Source: Antedon bifida (taxonomy: Eukaryota > Echinodermata > Crinoidea > Comatulida > Antedonidae). Taken from it: DNA of 64,000 bases. The position numbers and the translations under genes are program-made. How positions within the stretch are numbered: the first letter of the stretch is position 1; every line of letters starts with the position of its first letter. Location: the NCBI GenBank assembly GCA_963402885.1, contig OY727097.1:27459401-27523400 (forward strand). Direction: 5' to 3'. The notes beneath the pieces were generated by a model. That model worked only from the letters and a program-made list of their open reading frames with translations. It did no database searches and had not been told where the DNA came from. Positions 15,301-27,200 of this stretch are shown here, one piece after another.

Positions 15301-18199
15301 TAGGTGAAATTACGGGACCCGATATTTATTGCAATTTTCAACATGTTGACGGTTTTAAAATGAAACGCGAAGGTAGCAATTTCGGAAGAAAATTATCTCA
15401 GCAACAACATATTAACGTGTAGAAGAAATTTGAATACGTGAAATATTGATGCGCGCTCTTTTAAATGTAATGAATTATGACGCAAAAGATGAAAATACGA
15501 CCTTTTTTATTTAACTGGCCATATGATGACGTCACAACATCCGATTGGCAAAATTTTTACATGATTTCGTATCTAAAATCCAATAGCTTCCAGAAAACGT
15601 TTTAATCGTGATTATCACATTTTATTCTTACGAGCTATAACAGATTAAAATTTACTGTAAAGATGAAATTAATGCCACACGTAATTTAAATTTTTAGGCA
15701 TATTGACGTCATAAAAATTAAAATATTTTTAACTCATGCGAAAGATAGTTGATTGACCTAGACAATATCAAAATCGGGGTGAAAATGGAAAACGAATAAG
15801 TGGAGATGCGCTCTATTCAATGTGAGGAGCTATGATGAAAGATACAAAAATCCTAAATTTTATATTCGTGTGGCCATACGATGACGTCACAATGTCCGGT
15901 TAGCCATATTAATACCTGATCCGATATCTACAACTCATCATCTTCCAGAATATGTCATCCACAAAAAGTTGACCGTGTAGTTTAGAAATTACGACTGTTT
16001 AAAAAAAGGCATATTTTTAACGGATTTTTGAACTTTTTCTTCAAAAACGCGCGCAAATCGTCTAATTCGACGTGCTCATATGACATAACTTTAAGTCGAA
16101 ATTGTTTAAAATTTAGTAAAATTACTAGAAAAAGCTGGAAAAACATAAATCGCGCGAAAAAAATATGTTTTCAATGCTACGTGCGCACCGCACACGTACA
16201 AATTTGCGCACGCGTGGGAATTTTTTACATGCTTAAAACTACATGAAACGCGTAGAAAGTTGATTAGAAATTAATTTTGCGCATTTTGAAATTTTAAATG
16301 CGCGTGCGCGCGTAACTTTATGTAAAACACGCAATTTTTTTTCAACAGAAAGTTAGCGCATGATATAAATTAAACTTTTGGAAAGTTTCAATTTGAAATG
16401 TTATTTGGTTTTCGACCTATGTTAAATACGAGGAAATCGTTAAATCACGCGTAAGTCACGTTGCGCAATTGTAAACGTCATGAAAAGCTTCGCAGCACAT
16501 CTTCATGTGCATGGCGATATGTTGAGAAAGTTACAAAATGTTATGTTTGCAAGTTTTAGAGAAAAGCGTTCCACAAAAATCATACAGAAAGAAAGAAGAT
16601 CAAGAAAAAGATGTTGATTTCGTACAATCACAAGAGGTTATCCTGCAACTTCGTTGCGGATAACCAACTAGACATGAAACTCGTCACTTTGACGAGTTAG
16701 TTATCCGCACGACAAACGCCACGTGCACGTCATACGTTAGAATTTTGCACCCAGAAAAAGATTATGGCATTATGACCTGATCTGAAGAATATGATATGTT
16801 GTTAGTGCTGAATTCTGTCAATTTTGTGTCATATAGTATTATACAGTATAAACAGTATAATCTGTATACATATTACATACAGTGTAGAATAGGTGAAATT
16901 ACGGGACCCGCCATTTATTCCATTTTTTAACATGGCGACGGTATCAAAATGAAACACTAAAATACCAATTTCGGAAGGATATTATCTCAGCAACAACATA
17001 TTAACATGTAGAAGAAATTTGAATACGTAAAATATAGATGCGCGCTCTTTTAAATGTGATGAACTATGACGCAAAAGATGAAAATACAATTTTTTTTGTT
17101 CAACTGGCCATATGATGACGTCACAACGTCGGATTGGAAAAATTTTGATATGAATTCGTATTTACAATACAATAGCTTCCAGAAAACGTTTTAATCATGA
17201 TTACCGCTTTTTATTCTGACGAGCTATAACAGATTGAAAGTTACTGTAAAGATGAAAATAAGTGACCCACGTTATTTACATTTTTAGACATGATGACGTC
17301 AAAAAAATTAAAATATTTTTAACCCATGCGAAAGGTAGTTGATTGACCTAAAAAATATCAAAATCTGGGTTAAAATGAAAAACGGATAAGCGAAGATGCG
17401 CTCTATTAAATGTGATGCTCTATGACAAAAGATACAAAAATCCTATATTTTATATTCGCATGGCCATACGATGACGTCACAATGTCCTGTTAGCAATATT
17501 GATGCATGATACGATATCTACAACTCATCATCTTCCAGAATACGTAATAAAAATAACTTTTACCGTTTAGTTTAGAAACTACGACTGTTTTAAAAAAGGT
17601 ATAATTTTGACAAATTTTAAGGAATTTTTGAACTTTTTCATCAAAAACGTACGTAAATTATCCAATTCGACGTGCTGGTATGACGTTAATTTTAAGTCGA
17701 AATTGTTTAAAAGTTGGTAAAATTACTTGAAAAGGCTGGAAAAACATAAATCATGCGGAAAAAATTGTTTTTAACGCTACGTGCGCACAGCGCGCATAAA
17801 AATATGCGCGCGTGTGGGAATTTTTGACATGCTCAAAATGACATAAAACGCGTAGAAAGTTGATTAGAAATTGATTTTTCGCATTTTGAAATTTTAAACG
17901 CGCGTGCGCGCGTAACTTCGTGTAAAACATGCCATTTTTTCCTCACAGTCAGTTAGCGCAAGATATAACTTAAACTTTTTCTAAGTTTCAAATTAAAATG
18001 TTATATGGTTTTCGATCTATGTTAAATACGCGAAATTCATAAAAACGCGCGTAAGTCACGTTGCGCAACTCTGACGTCATTCACAATAGCGGGTGCACAA
18101 CTTCACGTGAACGCCCACATGTTGACAAAGTTATAAAATGTTATGTTTACACGTTTTTGAGTTACGCGTGACACAAAAATGACAGAAAGAAAGAAGAAT

Positions 18200-18465
18200 A
18201 CAGAAAAAAAAAAAAAAAGATGATGAAACAGGACAGTTACAAGGAGTTATCCGCTACTAAGCGGATAACTAAAAAAAAAGATGATGATTTCGTACAATCA
18301 CAAGGAGTTATCCTGCAACTTCGTTGCGGATAACTAATTGAAACAGGACGATTACAAGGAGTTATCCGCTACTAAGCGGATAACTAATAATACAGAAAAA
18401 AAATATTGATCTCATACAATTACAAGGAGTTATCCGCTTGGTATACCAAGCGGATAACTAATTAG
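18200..18465. repeat. Right end of the array: four consecutive hairpin tails
   Basis: Four tails follow one another, each ending ggataacta. The stems are gttatccgct with loop acta (twice), gttatcc-tgcaac paired with gttgc-ggataac, and a perfect 30-base palindrome at 18429-18458 centred on ggtata-tacc. Stem bases change in a paired way while the outer gttatcc/ggataac stays fixed. Array sequence stops just after this and duplicated MFSD8-intron sequence begins. Confidence 0.8.
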
Positions 18466-18472
18466 CGATGAA

Positions 18473-19540
18473 AGAATGAGGGGAGAAAGAATTTACAAAA
18501 TATTCTTAATCTTGGTTAATTGAAAGTTTTGTTGGATGTAACATTCTTTCTAGCAAGGAGCTAAAATGGCCTGATATTGGGTTAGAAATATGTTTAAACT
18601 GAAAAGGAAATTATAACGATTGTTAACCTCTTTCTTGGAAGGAGAACTAGAAGTATATATTAGTATTTAAAAGCATTTATATTTCGTTGTTTGTTGGATT
18701 GAATTGATTTTACTCTATTAACGTCTAATTGTACATCACTCATTATTAATATTAGCGATTAACGATTAGAAATAATTAAGATGTTGACTAAAGTACAAGT
18801 CTTTGGAAATGACCAATTTCTTTGAAAATGAAAAGTGTATCTTTTTATGTAGATTAGATCAACCTAATGGCGCCCACCCATTAGAAAATAATGTTAAATA
18901 AATAAATGAGTAATTGATAATTAATAAACAAATTATTAAGTAATTGTAGAGCCTTAATGAGGGAAATTAGATCAAAGGCTGTGTTAATGACATCGTGAAA
19001 CATCCACCTTTATAAACTGATTAAAGACCATTTACAGTACCGTATATTACAAAAGCGTCATGTCGCTCAATAAACTACTTAAATAATCGTCTACACAATG
19101 AATGCAAGTTTAGAAAAAGATTTACTTTCATAATCTCCATCGGGGTCATCCGGTTCATAGGCTATATGAATATCCTGAAATACATAAATGATAAGTATGA
19201 AATTCTCAACGCTATTGGTATTGACGGCATCGTGTACATGCACCACATGTTGATTCGAAGTTTAATAGCATCCCAACGGATCCATTCTTCGCCCAATGGA
19301 ACGATGGCCGTCTGTTGAACTTTGAAAAGAGAAACAAATATATTTTTTTTAATAGATATAAAGAGTAAAAGTTTGCTTGTGTAGACCAGTTGACAAACTG
19401 CATAAACAGAACAAGCTTAGTATAGACTGCTTGTACTAGCAAACTTTGACTCTTTATATCTATTAAAAAAAAAAAATTGTTTCTCTTTATTTGGCAAACT
19501 CTGAGGTTGTTACAGCTCAACAGAAAGAGATCACAACATT
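18473..19540 (-). pseudogene. Decayed copy of the MFSD8 exon 5 region with flanking introns
   Basis: This stretch matches 33880-34700 of the intact MFSD8 gene, including intron sequence on both sides. The exon copy is about 19125-19319. Relative to exon 5 it has a 9-base insertion (an extra caccacatg) after the Arg-Ile-Asn-Met motif. It also has a 10-base deletion of acaagcgcca that shifts the frame. The rest of exon 5 is still easily recognised (GEEW, WDAIKL). I see no other neighbouring MFSD8 exons in the right order, so this is a fragment of a segmental duplication and not a gene. Confidence 0.8.
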
Positions 19541-20982
19541 TTTGCTATTTTCAAGCTAATTACATTTATTTAGCACTGTTTCTTTCTTTATTCATCCAAA
19601 AAATACATAAACATAACATTATAATATAAAATATTAAAATAATTGGATAAAAAGGAAGAAGAGAAAAGGCGACTTCATGCCTATCTAGCTCTACTGCCTG
19701 TAAAACTAAAACATTACAATTTTATTCAAATCAAACAAATCATATTATGATAGAATTTAATTACTAATAAATAATAGTATAATAGTAATAATAATAATAG
19801 ATGTATATATATGATACTGTAAATTATATATATATACATACATACACACATACATACATATACCATTCCGTTTCAATTGTATATACATACACATACACAC
19901 ATGTATATATTAATGCCACACATTAATTAATGTTACAGAAATGTGTAAATGGTGGCGGACGGAATATAAGCAACAACTTAAATACAGTACTACTCTGAGA
20001 ACTACAGATGCATTTAAAAGTATAAGTACAAGGAGAAAGATTGTTGACTAACAAATCAATGGAATTCAGTATGGTATAGCGAGTTGTCTACGCTGGAACT
20101 AATACATCATTCTACAATATATTTTAGAAAAGAGTTATCGTTCTACCCATTAAATGATCCATCCAATCAGATACACAAAGTTAATATGTTTCACTAAACA
20201 ATCTACCAATTATGATTCAATTCAATTCAATAAAACTGTATTATCCCAAATTGGGAAATTCGTTTTGTCGTCAACGTGGTAGAAAATATTCATAAAAATA
20301 CAAAACCTACAACGATCATTTTAAATATCTGAAATATGTTCAAATACACTACTAAAATAGACTACTGTCAAATACAGTACTGATAATCAATTAAGTCACA
20401 AATAGAGACTGGTCAGAATATGTTACTTGCAAATGTTTCCCTAAAAATGCTACCTCAACATTCATCATGACTCAACATAGTAACAAATTCATTAACACTG
20501 TACGACACAAAGGTTACTTGAGAACATAATTGAAGTATTCTCGAAAAATGTAATTGGTTTCAAAATAATATTGTATACAAATTTTGTTAAGTTTCGGCTA
20601 TTTGTGAGTACTTGATAATTGGTTTCTCGAAAGTTAAATTTGTTATACAATAATTAAAGCAGTTAAAACTAAAACTATATCAGAGTTGAGTAAAAGTTGT
20701 AAGTAAAGCTTCGCCCAAAGCTCTTATCAACTATGACGTAATTTGACTGAATGTGTAAACATATTATTTTCATCAAAGGCAGCATAAAAAATCATCATAT
20801 ATTTCTAAGGGTGAAATTTTTCTATTTGCCTTTGTTTTATAAGAAAATGCATATTTATCTAGTTGTCGTCGTCGATCATTATCGTCCTAGAAATCGGCCT
20901 ACAAATTTTTCAGATATGAAATAATTTTCTATATAACAATTACATTTACACCTACACGGCAACACGCGTCCGAGTTTATTTT
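19541..20982. other. AT-rich spacer with microsatellites
   Basis: No coding sequence is seen. Positions 19770-19915 hold mixed (at)n, (atac)n and (acac)n runs. The remainder is AT-rich and unremarkable apart from the LINE end at 20214-20290. Confidence 0.6.
20214..20290 (-). mobile_element. Short LINE-type 3' end with (ATTGA)n tail
   Basis: On the minus strand a short segment with a small hairpin (cccaatttggg) and 'acagttttattgaattgaattgaa' ends in a pentanucleotide tail. This is typical of the 3' ends of CR1-like non-LTR elements. Only the end is present. Confidence 0.45.
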
Positions 20983-21115
20983 ATCTTATGTATTAGATTT
21001 AATCCTTCCGTACATTTATTTTTCTTCTTTTTTCAGACGTGATATGGTAACAATCGTGAATACAAAGGAACACATAATATTGCACCAGTATTTATGTAAT
21101 GAATATTGATTGGGA
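20983..21115 (-). pseudogene. Decayed copy of the MFSD8 last exon
   Basis: The minus strand matches the end of MFSD8 exon 10 (31600-31720), including the [13 protein letters not shown] coding stretch. A TCA serine codon has become a TAA stop. A short insertion then shifts the frame. The copy lies just 3' of the channel gene and upstream, in transcription sense, of the exon 5 copy at 19.1 kb. The two fragments are therefore out of order and not one broken gene. Confidence 0.75.
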
Positions 21116-21218
21116 ACTTTTGAGACTGACAAGTACTCAAATGCAAGTATTTATTTTTAAAATTTGATTTTCCTCCAGATAAAGAATATTTTCGTCGATT
21201 TCCATCAGTATTTTTTCT

Positions 21219-24200
21219 TTATGTTACTACGTCTCCAACTTTTCTCCCTTTTGGTACACATTTACCAATTGATATAAAGATAAATTCGGCAATCTCAATG
21301 ATTGTCATCACGCTCATTCCACATAGCAATCCCATCAAGCCACCAATGTCGCCTTAAAAAAAAGACACATAAGATAATTGAACTATACATAAGTTTGACT
21401 GCACCAATTATATATATACTTTTAATATCACGATGTCAAATGTATGCTGTCTACACTATAAAACTAGTTTGACAAAAAGTGTGATTTGCCTAAATATGGT
21501 AATGATATACCTAAATATGGTGATTATGTTCATATATCGGCACATCACATTTTATTGTCACATAAAGTTTGATGTAATTGGGGGATGTTTGGCGCTACAC
21601 CATCGTCCTGATGCATATACCCGGTAGTGCTACAGGAGTGGAGTTGTGGCTTGGTGGTTATGATGCTTGGCTACCACTCCAAGGGTCCTGTCACATGTCA
21701 AGATTTTTCTAATGACAAATTACAACTCCACTCCCAAAGACTTGTAATAAGACTTTGTTTATGTAGAGCATCTTGTGTATATGTTTGTCTTGTGAACCTC
21801 TGATCAGCAATTACTGGATGGATCATCCTCATTAAATATGGTAAAAAAAAAGAAGCCACTTTGGTATCCCTTATGGATTTTTTTTGTATATAATATTAAT
21901 ATTTACTACTGTATACAACATTTAATTAATTAAGGTAGCCACATGTGCAATAAAATTAAGCTAGGTAAGATAAACTTACAAAGTAATTTGATTGGTGAAT
22001 ACGCTGGAACCTGTTCCACAAATTCATAACTTATATCTTCGTAATACAGATAAACGTCAAGATAGTTCTTTCTGTTAAAATATAAAAATAATTTAATTTA
22101 ATTAGCTTTGCTTTTTCCAAAAAGGCCGCGTCCTTATTTCGATTCCTTCTTCACAATCAAATAATAAAATCAATAATAGAATTCAATTCTGAATGGTAGA
22201 GGTGATCTTAGTTAATACAATAGAAATAATTGCTTATTTATCTATAGTTCACTATGTCGGTCGGTCTGTCGGTCTGTCTGTCGGTCCGGTATCACTATGC
22301 GTTTTAGCACGCGACTTATGGCTGTTGGCCTTGTTAAAATTCATATAGATTTTCAATTGCTGCAGGATGACCCATATTGTTCATTTCATTTTCTTAGAAT
22401 CATATCATCATCTTAGGTATGGTTACCCAGTCAGCCTCTGCTGACTGCTGGGTATTGTTTCTCAATTGCGCGCGGTGGAAAATTATTTTTGAAGCCAATG
22501 TTAAAATCGGTAAGGCTTCTAAACGCGGCGTCCGATTGACTTGCGAGCTGCGCCATCTTGTGCCCCTACTACCTGGCGAATTATGCCTTGTTCGTGAGTT
22601 TGTTGTTGGAGGTCGGGAAGGGGCTAAACTGGTATGTGTATGCTTTTTGCTCTCCTCCTGGGATTTCGTAATCTAGATGACGTCATCCTTGAACATACTC
22701 ACCTGTCGGTTGTCTAAATGTTCATTCGGCTTAATGCAGTGGTGATGAACGTACGGGACCAAACGATACCAAATGGAAACAAACAAGACTCAGAATGTTG
22801 CAATACCTACCAAACGAGAGTAGATAACTGTTTATTAATTATCAAAACTAATCTTTTATAGCACAAATCGTCCGATTGTATGTTAAAAATGATGAATTTA
22901 GCAACCAACCTGCTTGGTTCACTGAAACAATGTTTTTACAACCATTTATAAATATATTTCAATAATAATATTTTCCCGATAATATAACCTATAATACATT
23001 CTTGTTTGTAGGCCTATAACCTTTCGCATATAAACTATTTTGAACAGACTATTGATGTTTTAACATACTTTTTCAAAGTCTCTGATTTTATTTAAAAATT
23101 GAAGCGGTCTGGATTGGTTGAAATTTGAACCAGATAAATCAGTAATCTTCCCAATGTCGATAAAAGTCGACAACGGTAAGCAACACCTAGCCACCGATGT
23201 CGAGAAAAGTCGACACTCAGACATAGGCTAAGATATACAGATATTTCAATACCTTCCTAGCCCTCTAGCGTTTGGAGAGTAAAACAATGAGGTCAAGGGG
23301 TAAATTGTATTTGCTTGCGAAATATGGAAACCACGCGGTAATTGCTATTTCAAAAATATTTCATAAATATCATCTGAAAACAGTTGTTTTAATTTGTTGT
23401 AATCATGATTGCATAGAAGGTACATAGAACCCACTAATTGATGTGCGAGGAATTTTAGAGGGAAATTTGACCACGCGATGGGAAGCTAGGCCTAGCATGT
23501 AATTGTAACGATATAAATAATTCGCCTGTAGAAAACGTTCTTAGCCTTGAAGAATGGATTGACATATAGGCCTAGACAAACCGGACGGCAGGGTAAGAAT
23601 AGTTTATAATTTCACATAGAATATGGTTCTTACAATCATGTTTGCTTTGAGCAATGCACGTATTTATATATGAAAAAGTAGTATCAAATGTTTATATTTC
23701 GTGTTTATATTAGTAATTTTATTTGGAATACAAATAGTTAGCCTAGGCCTACATACAGTTGTTCAGTAGCCTCGGCCTAGTTAGCCAAAAACAAACTTTT
23801 TGAGTAGGCCTACTTTCATTTACAATTTTCTCATAAATAATTTTTTTTTAAACATAATTATGTATATCAAAAGATAGCAAATTTAATAAGGAATATTTGT
23901 TTTTTAGAAACAATTTGTCCTAAAACTTGAAAAATAGGTAGACAGCTACGTACATGAAAAAAATCAACCTCTAAAACGTGAAAATGATGACTATCATTAT
24001 CAAACTGCGCTTAAAAAGACTCCCGTATGATAGCGGTTCAATAATAACGCTAAAATCCTGAGAGTTTCATTTAACCCCTGTCTTCCTCTTGAAATTAAAA
24101 GTTGGGAGATAAAGGATATTGAAGCCCACATAAAAGCTTAGAAATAAAGGATACTCTTGATGAATGGTAGAAACTTCGTTGTTAAAACGCTTCCAAACTG

Positions 24201-27200
24201 AATGACATTGCAATTATCTATCAGCACCTCACAAAGGTGTTGACAACATATAAATAAATAGGTGATTTTTGGGGGTTTTTTTGGAAAGAGCTGAAGTTAT
24301 GAAAGAGGTGTCATATCTCTGAATACTCAATTTAGCAGGTCTAAAAATATTTCATCTTTGTTGAACCAGCGAAGTAGCGATGTGGAAGAATATTCCTTTG
24401 AATGAACTTTGAACATTGCTTGAAATCAACTTATTTATTATTTGTTATTTATACTGGGTGACCTCTTCAAAGTTGTGAAGTTATGATGAATGGCTCTGTG
24501 TGACAATAGCTGTGTTAGGGGGTTACACTAGTAGAGTGGAACCGTAATACCTACGTAGCCATAACACCGGGAAGGGTTCAAGCCTCACTCACTCCAAGGT
24601 TCTGGTGGTTTGGTAGAACAAGTCTATTCGGATAAGGACTATAATCCGTAGGTCCAGTGTACCCATCTGGTCCTAGTACATCTTTCGAGACGTGTGGGGA
24701 GTTATTCGAATACATTTACAGTAATTGCAATAACTGATATGTATTAGCCTATTAAGTTTATTTATGGCAAACACCTTAATCTCGTTATTTGAAATCAAAA
24801 CTACAATTAAGAGGCTATGCAAAACGTATTTATCTTTTTTCTGATTGCGTTACTGAGGTTTGATCTTAATGAACCGGTAAATAGATGAAAAATAAATCAA
24901 TGTTAAATTCTAACAAAACTGTTTACAAAAATGTTTTAAGGAATTACAAGAATATAAGTAATGTTAGGAAAAACAAATGTTATCGGATTATTAAAAAGAA
25001 AGTGTGATAAAAGAGTATGTATATTTAGAGTTGAATAAAAGTAAAATTTAAGTAAACGGATGATGGTAAGGGTGAATTACTATCCATGTAAAGAATACTA
25101 CACACTATTGACCACTGACCACTTTTGTGTTGACAACCGTGTCCATGCTTGACGCCACAAATAATAGTAAATACTTACTTTATCGTCTCTGTGGACTGAT
25201 TCAAATGGTGCTCGAGATGTTCCAGGAAGTGATCCCCCGGCCATAAGGCAGATGATACCTTGGTAGAGTATTCCTTATATTGGCATCCAATCCGACATTT
25301 ACAATGTGTGTTCGTTTGTACAATATTTTCTAAGATTAAAACATTGCAACATGTATAGTTAATGGTTTGAACGTGTGATGTCCATACTGTAAGTTCATGT
25401 AAAAATTCAATAGTATTAAGTTTACCAAATTAGACACAACAAGAATTTTGTAAAATAACTCAACGTCAAAAACATTTCTTATTTCAAAGTATAACATAAA
25501 TTGAACATTGAATGAACATTGTAGATTTCACATACCTGCCTCTGGAACTACACATTCGACTGCCTCCTCTACAGTACAGTTCTTGTGGTCCGAATACCCT
25601 TTAAAAATAGTTATACAAAACTGTCTATCAGCACTGAAAATTTAAAGTTATATAAGAGAATACATCATTCATTAAAGTGTACCTGCATACGTCATTAAAG
25701 CGTACCTGCATACGTCAATAAAGCTTACCTGGATACGTGATTAAGGCTTACCTGGATACGTCAATCAAGCTTACCTGGATACGTCATTAAGGCTTACCCG
25801 GATACTTCATTAAAGTTACTTGGACACGTCATTACAGCTTACCTGGATACGTCATTACAGCTTACCTGGATACGTCATTAAAGCTTACCTGGATACGTCA
25901 TTAAAGCTTACCTGGACACGTCATTACAGCGTACCCAGATACGTCATTATAGCTTACCTGGACACATCAGAGTGTAGCTTGCGTACCTGGATAAGTCATG
26001 TTAGCGTACCTGGATAGAATGTGTGCCGACATCCACATTTTTCATATAGTACATCAGCAATGCATTCTTCTTCGCATAATGATTGGGTGTAAACGTCAGA
26101 GTACTTTACACCCTCGTCTACACATTCTGATGGATATGGTTTCTTGAGTGATTTATACTAAAGTATATTAAACAGATTTAAAAAAATATACCGTACAGTA
26201 TATCAAATTGCCTGAAGCAAATAAGTTTTGTTTTTGTTTTCAAAAATGTACAATCTAAAAAACGAAACGATTAAAAATCAATAATATGGGGAACAAATTG
26301 TGATTGTGATTTAAATACTGTAAAGAACTCACAAGTATTTTTCGAAATGCAACCAGTGTTTCGTAACCAGGACCAAGTGCAAAACCAAACTGGCTAATAA
26401 GAGGGCGCTCTCCTTTGGTATGCACCAGCATCTGAAATTAAAAATGAAAATTAATTCTTTGTCATAAACAAACATTCAAAAGAAAACTGTCAAAAAATTA
26501 CCTTAAATCCTGCAGCAGAATTGGCTCCATGTGTATATTCATGTTGTTCGATATTTAACCTCAAGTACAAGCCTCTAGATTTCCCAGACTTCTGCACCAT
26601 GAGCCGTCGGGGGTTACTCTTATGATCTTAAACGTGCCTTTGACTCTATAAATCATACACTTTTACTACATAAGCTGAAATATATCGGTGTTTCAGGCAG
26701 AATGTTAAACATAATAAATTCCTTATACCAAAACTTATCTGCTCATGTTAAAATTGGCAACAAACTTAGTCCATCTTTTAATTGTTCGATTGGAGTACAA
26801 CAAGGTTCTCCGTTGTCATCTTTACTCTTTAATATTTACATTAATGATTTGAGTGGTATACTTAATCAGGTAAACGATTTCATTCAAATTGGAGATTGTC
26901 ATATGAATCATCTTCTTTATGCAGATGACTTAGTGCTTGTTAGTGATACGGTGAAAGGTCTCCAAAAATTAATAAATAAACTTGAACTTTATTGTGATAC
27001 TTGGAAACTTACTGTAAATACTACAAAATCCAAAATTATGGTTTTTAAAAATGGCCGCAATTTAAGGAACATCGAAAAATGGAAGTATAAAAATATTCAA
27101 TTAAAAATTGTTAATTCGTATAATTATCTTGGTGTTATTTTTAGTTCAAATGGTACATGGAACAACTCAATGCAACATAATCAACAAAAAGCAAATCAAA

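Larger units (their letters stand above)
1..18465. repeat. Head-to-tail array of ~1.2-1.8 kb hairpin-ended units (classes A and B)
   Basis: No gene is present; short reading frames here are low-complexity. Units are marked by the palindrome aactcgtc-(loop)-gacgagtt at 170, 1407, 2622, 4223, 5737, 7339, 8554, 9750, 10964, 12368, 13881, 15097 and 16678. Spacings are about 1.2 kb (class A), 1.5-1.6 kb (class B) and 1.4 kb where tails are multiplied. Position 1 starts inside the 3' end of an A unit, so the array continues off the window. Most units end in 14-24 A's, a short spacer and a hairpin (gttatccgc / gcggataac). The 5' palindrome is followed by gttatccgc, complementary to one arm of the 3' hairpin. 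The units read as one non-autonomous family repeatedly joined end to end. Helitron/Helentron-like ends are my inference; a plain satellite is the alternative. Confidence 0.85.

Noticed and set aside
805-16246. Short open frames within the array units, such as those starting at 3549, 6664 and 16028 (plus) or those encoding poly-Phe (minus).
   Set aside because: They are poly(A)/poly(T) and AT-rich artefacts repeated with the units. Frames break between copies and no domain is seen.
1-18465. CRISPR-like or rRNA-type tandem array.
   Set aside because: Unit length, hairpin tails and eukaryotic context do not fit CRISPR. No rRNA sequence is present.
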